From: an uncultured Collinsella sp.
Lineage (GTDB): Bacteria > Actinomycetota > Coriobacteriia > Coriobacteriales > Coriobacteriaceae
NCBI GenBank assembly: GCA_900547805.1
Contig: URIE01000088.1
Location: forward strand, 1 to 6,989
DNA: 6,989 nucleotides
Direction: 5' to 3'
Shown one piece after another: positions 1-4,818 of this stretch; positions within the stretch are counted from its first letter, which is position 1, and the number at the start of each line of letters is the position of its first letter. Below the pieces are notes generated by a model that was not told the DNA's origin, ran no database searches, and was given only the letters and a program-made list of their open reading frames with translations. Both the position numbers and the translations under genes were made by a program.

Positions 1-57
1 GATCGCGATGGGGTGCAGATTGTGGACCTGGCGAGGTGGTTGTGCGGCGAGGCTTAG
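1..57 (+). CDS. C-terminal tail of an unidentified protein (5' end outside window)
   Basis: Frame 1 is open from the window edge to TAG at 55-57 and reads DRDGVQIVDLARWLCGEA. The residues alternate hydrophobic and charged, as in a C-terminal helix (VQIVDLARWL), and the codons are G/C-rich at the third position like the clear genes nearby. A strong hairpin starts 6 nt after the stop, as expected for a transcript end. Eighteen residues are too few to name a family. It is convergent with coaX. The main uncertainty is that a short open frame at a window edge can occur by chance. Confidence 0.5.
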   Translation, partial: DRDGVQIVDLARWLCGEA

Positions 58-62
58 CAAAA

Positions 63-111
63 GGTCCTATTCCTCAAAATCGAAAAAATTTCGATTTTGA
101 GGAATAGGACC
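63..111. terminator. Perfect 23-bp hairpin between convergent genes, likely a (bidirectional) terminator
   Basis: Positions 63-85 and 89-111 are exact reverse complements (23 of 23) around a 3-nt AAA loop. The stem is GC-rich only at its base (GGTCC/GGACC) and AT-rich at its apex. Read on the minus strand, coaX transcripts meet the hairpin and then a TTTT run (complement of 59-62), the intrinsic-terminator layout. Read on the plus strand, it follows the stop of the upstream gene by 6 nt but has no T-run after it, so termination in that direction would be weaker. Confidence 0.7.
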
Positions 112-163
112 GATGCGTTGCCTAGTTCGCCGCTCGCGCTCGTGCTCGACTTAAGCCCCTGTC

Positions 164-937
164 CTATCCCAGCTTTTGCATGCGGCGGTAGATTTCGCAG
201 ATACCCTTGATGGTGAGCTGTCCGTCGACCACGTCGAAGGCATCGGTCGAATCGGCGACGATGCTGGCGAGACCGCCCGTGGCGATAACGGTGGCATCCT
301 CGCGGCCCAGCTCGCGCTTCATGCGCGCGACCAGGCCCTCAGCCATGGCGGCGGCGCCCGTTACGGCGCCCACCTTGATGCACTCCTCGGTATCGCGGCC
401 GATGGCATGCTCGGGCGCCTCGAGCGGCACGCTGGCGAGCTTGGCGGCACGGGCGGCAAGCGCGTCCATGGAGATGCGGATGCCCGGCGCGATCGCTCCG
501 CCAATGTAATAACCGTCCTCATCGATGACGTCGATATTGGTCGCGGTGCCAAAGTCCACCACGATTGCCGGCGCGCCGTAGAAAGTTTCGGCTGCAACGG
601 CGTTGGCGACGCGATCGGCGCCTACGGCTTGGGGACGCGCCGCGCGCAGCTTGGTCACCGCGGCCGTCTGCGGCCCAATGACGATGGCGTCTGCGGCAAT
701 GCGGTCGGCCACGGCGTGCCATTCGCGCGAGAGCTGCGGCACCACGCCCGCAAAGGCGATCGCGTCGACCGCGTCGAGCGAAAGGCCGTACATCTTAAAG
801 AAACCCATCAGGCGCACATGGATCTCGTCGGCGGTATAAGAGCGGTCGGTGGGCATGCGCCACGACTGCACCAGCTCGTCTCCGTCAAACAGGCCCATGG
901 CCGTCTGCGTGTTTCCCATATCGATAGCGAGCAGCAT
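164..937 (-). CDS. coaX: Type III pantothenate kinase CoaX
   Basis: Phosphorylates pantothenate to 4'-phosphopantothenate, the first step of coenzyme A synthesis, in the cytosol. The 257-residue protein has the family's usual length and is an ASKHA-fold kinase. The phosphate-binding motif DMGNT is at residues 6-10. GADR at 106-109 is the family signature, and its Asp108 corresponds to the proposed catalytic base. The second phosphate motif DFGTA is at 128-132 and GGAIAPGI at 146-153, with a late TGG at 220-222. Family knowledge: CoaX needs a monovalent cation such as K+ or NH4+ and is not feedback-inhibited by CoA. The start at 937 is chosen because GGGAG lies 6 nt upstream and the protein begins directly at MLLAIDMGNT. 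An in-frame ATG at 958 is possible but less well placed. The frame stays open further upstream, through the tRNA gene, but that part is not coding. It is convergent with the gene at 1-57 and divergent from the tRNA. Confidence 0.95.
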   Translation of the reverse strand: MLLAIDMGNTQTAMGLFDGDELVQSWRMPTDRSYTADEIHVRLMGFFKMYGLSLDAVDAIAFAGVVPQLSREWHAVADRIAADAIVIGPQTAAVTKLRAARPQAVGADRVANAVAAETFYGAPAIVVDFGTATNIDVIDEDGYYIGGAIAPGIRISMDALAARAAKLASVPLEAPEHAIGRDTEECIKVGAVTGAAAMAEGLVARMKRELGREDATVIATGGLASIVADSTDAFDVVDGQLTIKGICEIYRRMQKLG

Positions 938-973
938 GTCTACTCCCAGTGTTGGCATAAAAGGACGCGCACC

Positions 974-981
974 ATTGTATA
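974..981 (-). promoter_or_regulatory. Possible -10 element of the coaX promoter
   Basis: On the minus strand this region reads GTATACAAT, which contains TATACA and TACAAT, both close to TATAAT. It lies about 40 nt upstream of the coaX start. No convincing -35 hexamer sits 16-18 bp further upstream. A 6-bp GC hairpin (983-988 with 993-998) occupies the place where the spacer would be. The call is weak. Confidence 0.3.
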
Positions 982-1073
982 CGCGCCGCCGACGGCGCTC
1001 GGCTGCGATTTGTTTACGGTGATAGGGGCTGAGGGGTTTAAATATGAAGGAATTATGCTCTACGAGATTTTCC

Positions 1074-1102
1074 TTGCCGCTTACCGAACTCCCGCGTAAT
1101 AT
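1074..1102 (+). promoter_or_regulatory. Sigma70-type promoter of the initiator tRNA
   Basis: A -35 hexamer TTGCCG (1074-1079) and a -10 hexamer TAATAT (1097-1102) are separated by exactly 17 bp. The predicted start is near 1109, about 25 nt before the mature tRNA 5' end, which is suitable for RNase P processing of a short leader. Matches to consensus are 4/6 and 5/6. Confidence 0.6.
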
Positions 1103-1133
1103 TCTTTCTTGCGCACATGAGGCGCCCAGACAT

Positions 1134-1210
1134 TGCGGGGTGGAGCAGTCTGGTAGCTCGCCGGGCTCATAACCCGGAGGTCGTAGGTTCAAATCCTGCC
1201 CCCGCGACCA
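1134..1210 (+). tRNA. Initiator tRNA-fMet (anticodon CAT), CCA encoded
   Basis: The 77-nt cloverleaf is complete. The acceptor stem is 1134-1140 with 1200-1206 and the D stem GAGC/GCTC is 1143-1146 with 1156-1159. The anticodon stem CCGGG/CCCGG (1161-1165, 1173-1177) holds loop CTCATAA with anticodon CAT at 1168-1170. The T stem is 1183-1187 with 1195-1199 and the loop is TTCAAAT. A1207 is the discriminator and CCA is encoded at 1208-1210. Three features mark it as the initiator rather than elongator: three consecutive G:C pairs in the anticodon stem (GGG/CCC), an A11:U24 pair in the D stem, and no Watson-Crick pair at 1:72. Here 1:72 is U and G, whereas E. coli has C and A. Its role is to carry formyl-methionine to the ribosomal P site at translation start. 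Confidence 0.97.
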
Positions 1211-1220
1211 AGAACTTGCA

Positions 1221-1249
1221 GCTCGTCGGCCTAGCCGGCGAGCTTTTTT
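1221..1249 (+). terminator. Intrinsic terminator of the tRNA-fMet transcript
   Basis: A 10-bp stem pairs GCTCGTCGGC (1221-1230) with GCCGGCGAGC (1234-1243), including one G-U pair, around a CTA loop. Six T residues follow at 1244-1249. It begins 10 nt after the encoded CCA end, so the tRNA is a single-gene transcript. Confidence 0.93.
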
Positions 1250-1258
1250 GTTATTTCG

Positions 1259-1276
1259 GGACCGTGTTTTCGGTCC
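1259..1276 (+). other. Small perfect hairpin downstream of the tRNA terminator
   Basis: GGACCG (1259-1264) and CGGTCC (1271-1276) form a 6-bp stem around TGTTTT. No T-run follows, only AATT. It could be a back-up 3' structure for read-through transcripts or chance. Confidence 0.3.
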
Positions 1277-1299
1277 AATTCTCGGCCTCTCAAACAAAA

Positions 1300-1521
1300 T
1301 CTCGATCTGTAACATCTAGACCCGATTTGGGCGGCTAGGTGTTACAGATTGAGATGTTGAGTTCCCGCCCGGACGGTTTGTCTAAATCTGTAACACGAGG
1401 GGCGGATTTTGCCGAGTTGTTGTTACAGATTGAGATTTTCCGGCAGGCGGGTTTGGTTTGTCTCGATCTGTAACAGTAAGACCCGGTTTTGCCGAGTAGA
1501 TGTTACAGATTGAGACAAACC
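1300..1521. repeat. Array of six alternating 15-nt motifs (three tandem ~80-bp inverted-repeat units)
   Basis: The motif TCTCRATCTGTAACA occurs six times in strictly alternating orientation. Forward copies are at 1300-1314, 1381-1395 and 1461-1475. Reverse copies (all TGTTACAGATTGAGA) are at 1340-1354, 1421-1435 and 1501-1515. Start-to-start distances are 40, 41, 40, 40 and 40 bp. Each forward/reverse pair can form a 15-bp stem with a 25-nt loop. The last pair extends to 21 bp (1455-1475 with 1501-1521, one mismatch). The spacers are related but diverged: TTTTGCCGAGT recurs at 1407-1417 and 1487-1497, and a GACCCG(A/G)TTT-type block at 1319 and 1480. This points to tandem duplication of an 80-bp unit in which the arms stayed almost constant. 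No coding frame is supported here. Function is unknown; candidates are a DNA-binding-protein array or a dispersed intergenic repeat family. Confidence 0.9.
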
Positions 1522-1575
1522 GACGGGCCGCCCCGCCCCATCCACCTGCCGCTACCTGCTATCCGCCGATTTTCG

Positions 1576-1605
1576 TTGTGCCGCTGTACCCCCATGCCAT
1601 ATCCT
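1576..1605 (+). promoter_or_regulatory. Weak candidate promoter for the flavoenzyme gene
   Basis: TTGTGC (1576-1581) and TATCCT (1600-1605) are 18 bp apart and end about 52 nt before the gene. Both hexamers match consensus poorly. The 5' leader also contains a 6-bp GC stem (1617-1622 with 1632-1637) just before the ribosome binding site. Confidence 0.25.
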
Positions 1606-1657
1606 CTAGACAACTACGCGGCAACATCGCCGCCGCGCCTACAAGAGAGGAATGTCC

Positions 1658-3688
1658 ATGACCGCACCTGCATCCAAGCTGCTCCAGCCCATTACGGTTG
1701 GCCCGCTCGAGCTCAAGAACCGCATTATGTTCCCGCCGCTGACCACCGGCTACGAGGAGCGCGACGGTTCCATCGGCGAGCGCAGCCTGGCTTTTTACGA
1801 GCGCCTGGCCCGTGGCGGCGTGAGTTACATCGTCATCGGCGACGTCGCTCCCGTCATGACCGCGAGCCCTACGCCCAAGCTGGCGACCGACGCCCAGATC
1901 CCCACGTTTAAGGCCCTGGCCGACGTCGTCCACAAGCACGGCGCCAAGGTCGCGTTGCAGCTGTTCCACCCCGAGTACGATGTGCCCGGTGTCGGCCGCA
2001 TGGTCATGGGATCCATGGCCGCCGCCAAGGCCGCGCAGGAGGCCAAGGCCGCCGGCGACGAGGAGACCTTTGCCGCCAAGATGGCCGAGTCCAACGAGAT
2101 CCGCAACCAGGCCTACGCCAAGCTGCACCACGACATGCAGCACTTTGTGAACGAGGCGAGCGTAGAGCAGCTCACCCAGATCAAGGAGGCCATCGCTGCC
2201 TCGGCCGCCCGCGCGCAGCAGGCCGGCATCGACGCCATCGAGGTCCACGGCGACCGTCTGGTGGGTTCGCTGTGCTCCGCGATCCTCAACCAGCGCACCG
2301 ACGAGTACGGTGGTTCGCTCGAGAACCGCGTTCGCTACGCGCTGGAGGTCGTCGCTGCCATTAAGGAAGCCGCGCCGCAGCTGATGGTGGAGTACAAGCT
2401 CCCCGTGATCATGGAGAACCCCGACGGCACGCCGCGCGGCAAGGGCGGCCTGCAGCCCGACGAGGCCTGCGAGTTTGCCAAGCTGCTCGAGGGCGCGGGC
2501 ATCGACATGATCCAGGTCGCGCAGGCCAACCACACCGGCAACATGGGCGACACCATTCCGCCCATGGGCACCATGCCCTACAACTGGACGCTGCCGGTGG
2601 CCGAGCGCGTCAAGGCCCTGGTCTCCGTGCCGGTGGCAACCGTCGGCCGTGTTGTCTCGGTCGAGGCCGGCGAGAAGATTCTGGAAGACGGTGCCGCCGA
2701 CATCATCGCCTACGGCCGCTCGCTCATGTGCGACCCCGACATTGCGCTGAAGGCCGCCACGGGTGAGCCCATTCGCGAGTGCCTCAATTGCAACAAGGGC
2801 TGCGTCGACGCGATTCAAAACCGCAAGTACATCTCGTGCGTGCTCAATGCCGAGAACGGCGACGAGGCGACCATCGCCATCAAGCCGGGCGAGGGCGACA
2901 AGAAGATCGCCGTGGTGGGCGGCGGCATCGCCGGCCTGGAGGCCGCGCGCGTGGCGGCCAAGCGCGGCTACGACGTGACCGTCTACGAGGCGAGCGATCA
3001 TCTGGGCGGCCAGATTGTGCTGGCGGCCGCGCCTCCGCGCAAGGACGAGATCATGCGCTCAGTCGAGTACTACGAGAAGATTCTGCCCGGCCTGGGCGTG
3101 AAGGTCGAGCTCAACCATGCCGCTAGCCCCGCGGATCTCAACGCCGCCGACGCCGCGATTGTGGCCGTGGGCGCACACGACGTGGTCATCCCCGTTCCGG
3201 GCGCCGACTCGGACAAGGTCGTCTCGAGCTGGGACGTGCTGGCCGGCAAGGTGGAGCTTACGGGCCGCGTCGCCGTCATTGGCGGTGGCCTGGTGGGCAC
3301 CGAGACTGCCGAGTACCTGCTGCAGCGCGGCTGCAAGGTGGCGATCGTCGAGATGCTCGACAAGATTGCCGCGGGCGAGTCCGAGACCATTCTGCCGCTG
3401 ATTATGAGCGACTTTGCAGAGCACAACGTGGAGCAGCATGTTAAGACCCGCCTGACCGCCATTACCGACGAGGGCGTGGAGGCTGTTCGCACCACCGAGG
3501 ACGGCGCCGAGGAGCCGGTGAAGATCGCCTGCGATTACGTGGTGATGGCCGTGGGCTCCAAGGCCAACGCGTTTGACCTGGACGGCGTGACGGTGCCTGT
3601 GACCTGCGTGGGCGACTGCTCGGGCGAGCGCACCGCCGACATTGCGAGCGCCATTCGCACGGCGTATCACGCGGCCAACGAGCTGTAG
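1658..3688 (+). CDS. OYE-family FMN/4Fe-4S/FAD oxidoreductase (2,4-dienoyl-CoA reductase / enoate reductase type)
   Basis: A soluble multi-cofactor enzyme of 676 residues, the usual length for FadH, 2-enoate reductase and BaiCD/BaiH relatives. In this family NAD(P)H reduces FAD, electrons pass through a 4Fe-4S cluster to FMN, and FMN reduces an activated C=C bond or similar acceptor. The FMN TIM barrel spans about residues 8-365. Four cysteines in a C-X2-C-X3-C-X11-C pattern (375, 378, 382, 394) bind the cluster. A Rossmann dinucleotide motif GGGIAG is at 421-426 and a second, GGGLVG, at 542-547. The terminal GDC at 652-654 is the FAD end motif. The barrel motif RTDEYGGSLENR (213-224) is present. 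Two oddities: the segment before it reads HGDRLVGS where relatives usually have HGYL with an active-site Tyr, and about 40 Ala/Lys/Glu-rich residues (119-161) are inserted in the barrel. ATG 1658 is preferred because AGAGAGG (1644-1650) lies 7 nt upstream; in-frame ATG 1652 would be only 1 nt away. The gene stands alone. The substrate is unknown; enoates, bile-acid or steroid enones and dietary compounds are possible. Confidence 0.92.
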   Translation: MTAPASKLLQPITVGPLELKNRIMFPPLTTGYEERDGSIGERSLAFYERLARGGVSYIVIGDVAPVMTASPTPKLATDAQIPTFKALADVVHKHGAKVALQLFHPEYDVPGVGRMVMGSMAAAKAAQEAKAAGDEETFAAKMAESNEIRNQAYAKLHHDMQHFVNEASVEQLTQIKEAIAASAARAQQAGIDAIEVHGDRLVGSLCSAILNQRTDEYGGSLENRVRYALEVVAAIKEAAPQLMVEYKLPVIMENPDGTPRGKGGLQPDEACEFAKLLEGAGIDMIQVAQANHTGNMGDTIPPMGTMPYNWTLPVAERVKALVSVPVATVGRVVSVEAGEKILEDGAADIIAYGRSLMCDPDIALKAATGEPIRECLNCNKGCVDAIQNRKYISCVLNAENGDEATIAIKPGEGDKKIAVVGGGIAGLEAARVAAKRGYDVTVYEASDHLGGQIVLAAAPPRKDEIMRSVEYYEKILPGLGVKVELNHAASPADLNAADAAIVAVGAHDVVIPVPGADSDKVVSSWDVLAGKVELTGRVAVIGGGLVGTETAEYLLQRGCKVAIVEMLDKIAAGESETILPLIMSDFAEHNVEQHVKTRLTAITDEGVEAVRTTEDGAEEPVKIACDYVVMAVGSKANAFDLDGVTVPVTCVGDCSGERTADIASAIRTAYHAANEL

Positions 3689-3704
3689 TTGAACATCGCG
3701 GCCA

Positions 3705-3734
3705 GGCGGGGCGGTAGCACGGATCCGCCTCGCC
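3705..3734 (+). other. GC-rich hairpin in the 3' untranslated region
   Basis: GGCGGGGCG (3705-3713) pairs with CGCCTCGCC (3726-3734), 8 Watson-Crick pairs and one G-U, around a 12-nt loop. It lies 16 nt after the flavoenzyme stop and upstream of the true terminator. It has no T-run, so an mRNA 3'-end stabilising role is a guess. Confidence 0.35.
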
Positions 3735-3763
3735 CGGCTGTGTCCCGTCGGGTGTCAACCGGT

Positions 3764-3804
3764 GCGGGGCCTGCAAGCGCAGCAGGCCCCGCCCTTTTTG
3801 TTTT
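3764..3804 (+). terminator. Intrinsic terminator of the flavoenzyme gene
   Basis: A perfect 11-bp stem pairs GCGGGGCCTGC (3764-3774) with GCAGGCCCCGC (3782-3792) around a 7-nt loop. CC and then TTTTTGTTTT (3795-3804) follow. It isolates the flavoenzyme gene from everything downstream. Confidence 0.95.
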
Positions 3805-4128
3805 GCTCCGGTGGATGGCAATGCGCGGTAATCATGAGGAGTAAGGACGTCTACTGCCTTGCCGATTACTCAAAATTATTGGGGGAGGGGTTAATAACTA
3901 TATCCTCTATGCCAAAGGACATAAAGAGAGGCCAATTTTGCTGACAAGCGAATGACGATTAGCTGCGAGTCAGCTACCAGCGTAAATAATCGATAAAGAA
4001 ATGTCGTAAATTGGTGCCAAATGCCCAGATAACACCGCGTCTATTTTAATTAACTGCTTTGAGCAAACAGTAAAATGCTACTATCTAACTTGCACGTAAG
4101 AAAGCAGATTAACGGTTAAGGCTAAGAA
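3805..4128. other. AT-rich intergenic region with possible leader structure; no gene supported
   Basis: Composition shifts sharply from the GC-rich coding DNA on both sides. Nested complementary segments at 3828-3869 (GTAATC with GATTAC outside, GTAAGG with CCTTGC inside) could fold into an RNA stem. A G-rich tract GGGGGAGGGG at 3881-3890 and a short operator-like palindrome TAGCTG-N5-CAGCTA (3960-3976) follow. A 36-codon frame beginning at ATG 3834 lacks a ribosome binding site and gene-like codon use, so it is not called. The region may be the long upstream control region of the HTH gene or a decayed insertion. Confidence 0.5.
4059..4087 (+). promoter_or_regulatory. Tentative promoter of the HTH gene
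   Basis: TTGAGC (4059-4064) is 17 bp from TATCTA (4082-4087). An alternative -10, TACTAT at 4079-4084, would leave only 14 bp. The surrounding sequence is AT-rich, as promoters usually are in high-GC genomes. The exact hexamers are uncertain. Confidence 0.3.
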
Positions 4129-4533
4129 GTGGCAGGTATGTCGGAAGCAACTAGGACTCGCACGCATGCGCCCGAGGTTAGACAGCGCGCCGTCGAGATC
4201 CTCCAAGAGGGGGTCGGTCATCGCGCCCTCGCCGCGGAGCTTGGCATTCCCCAGGCCACGGCTCGTCAGTGGGCCCGCGCGTATGCCGTGGGCGGTGCCG
4301 ACGCCGTTCTCAACGCCGGTTCGCATCATCACACCTATTCGTACGAAGTTAAGCTCGCCGTGGTCAAGGACCGCTTGGAAAACGGCTTAACGGTTCGCGA
4401 GGCCATGATCAAACACAAGATTCCCAGCGAGTCTTCGGTCAAGGCTTGGTGCCGCCAGTATCGCGAGAGCGGTGAGTCCGCGCTGGTCGATAAGCCGCGC
4501 GGTCGCAAGCCGCGCGTTAAAAAGGCGGAATAG
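4129..4533 (+). CDS. Double helix-turn-helix DNA-binding protein, IS3 OrfA-like, no transposase partner
   Basis: A 134-residue cytosolic, probably DNA-binding protein. Two homeodomain-like HTH units follow each other. Unit one is about residues 14-61 (EVRQRAVEIL, then LAAELGI and ARQWARAYAVGG). Unit two is about 71-120 (YEVKLAVVKDRLENG, then VREAMIKHKIP and VKAWCRQYRESG). A basic tail KPRGRKPRVKK resembles an AT-hook. Each unit has the layout of the N-terminal half of IS3-family OrfA or HTH_Tnp proteins, but the OrfA leucine zipper is absent. No DDE catalytic frame or terminal inverted repeats are seen, and the gene ends at its own terminator. The codon use matches the GC-rich host. GTG 4129 has AAGG 7 nt upstream; the in-frame ATG 4138 is an alternative with poorer spacing. 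It is likely a domesticated transposase subunit or transcriptional regulator. It lies directly upstream of the membrane-complex gene, but a regulatory link is only inferred. Confidence 0.8.
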   Translation: MAGMSEATRTRTHAPEVRQRAVEILQEGVGHRALAAELGIPQATARQWARAYAVGGADAVLNAGSHHHTYSYEVKLAVVKDRLENGLTVREAMIKHKIPSESSVKAWCRQYRESGESALVDKPRGRKPRVKKAE

Positions 4534-4545
4534 CGAACGGGATGG

Positions 4546-4568
4546 TGCGCCCACAGGGGCGCATTTTT
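4546..4568 (+). terminator. Intrinsic terminator of the HTH gene
   Basis: TGCGCCC (4546-4552) and GGGCGCA (4557-4563) form a perfect 7-bp stem with an ACAG loop, followed by TTTTT (4564-4568). It starts 12 nt after the stop codon. Confidence 0.9.
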
Positions 4569-4580
4569 CTTGCCGCGCCA

Positions 4581-4696
4581 ACTTTTTGGACCGGCGCGAG
4601 CCTGTCGGGACATCCTCCAAAGTGGCCAATAAACCGCGCGCAGTGGCCCGCGCGCCTGTCGCTGCGATAGGGGAGCGTCGCCCCACTGCTCCAAAG
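4581..4696. other. GC-rich intergenic region with several paired segments (possible structured RNA)
   Basis: There is no convincing gene. ACTTTTTGGA (4581-4590) can pair with TCCAAAGT (4616-4623), with two bulged T residues, around an inner GGC-GCGA-GCC hairpin (4593-4602) that has a GNRA-type loop. GCAGTGG (4640-4646) pairs exactly with CCACTGC (4683-4689). The octamer CTCCAAAG is repeated at 4615-4622 and 4689-4696, once at the end of each paired block. I do not recognise a known riboswitch or RNA family on either strand. It could be a leader, a small RNA, or coincidental pairing in GC-rich DNA. Confidence 0.35.
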
Positions 4697-4754
4697 CGGA
4701 CGTGCCCTTACCCCGTACGCCTAAAACTCCCCAGTTGACCGAAAACCTGCCGCC

Positions 4755-4801
4755 GCTGCTCCTCAATTGAGCTATAACGTTAAACAATTGCAGCGTTTTT
4801 G
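4755..4801 (+). promoter_or_regulatory. Control region of the Ech-like gene: CAATTG pair around a -10-like box, overlapping a hairpin
   Basis: CAATTG occurs at 4764-4769 and 4785-4790, 21 bp apart. The first copy is inside a perfect 10-bp palindrome CTCAATTGAG (4762-4771). Between them lies TATAAC (4773-4778), a 5/6 match to a -10 box, though no good -35 lies 17 bp upstream (TTGACC at 4735-4740 is too far). The same bases can fold as GCTG-[5 nt]-CAATTG (4755-4769) with CAATTGCAGC (4785-4794), followed by GTTTTTG. That looks like an attenuator or weak terminator just before the ribosome binding site. The two readings, operator and RNA hairpin, are alternatives. Confidence 0.4.
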
Positions 4802-4818
4802 CATGGGGGAGTGATGGT

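Noticed and set aside
938..1315. N-terminal extension of the CoaX frame upstream of 937
   Set aside because: The frame is open but runs antisense through the complete tRNA-fMet gene and its terminator. The family starts at the DMGNT region, and a good ribosome binding site sits directly before ATG 937.
1300..1521. CRISPR array
   Set aside because: The repeats are only 15 nt, alternate in orientation, and the spacers are related to each other. True CRISPR repeats are longer, in one direction, with unrelated spacers. No cas gene is present.
1559..3001. Long open frame on the minus strand opposite the flavoenzyme
   Set aside because: It is a shadow of a high-GC gene. Its composition is rich in Gly, His, Arg, Val and Leu with no recognisable domain, while the plus-strand frame has clear FMN, Fe-S and FAD motifs.
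3059..3670. Second minus-strand open frame opposite the flavoenzyme C-terminus
   Set aside because: Same shadow effect; the low-complexity His/Gly/Val/Leu composition matches no protein family.
3834..3944. 36-codon open frame after the flavoenzyme terminator
   Set aside because: It has no ribosome binding site, lies in AT-rich intergenic DNA, shows no recognisable motif, and its codon use is unlike its neighbours.
3805..4570. Complete insertion sequence around the HTH gene
   Set aside because: No terminal inverted repeats, target-site duplication or DDE transposase frame could be seen. The gene has its own terminator.
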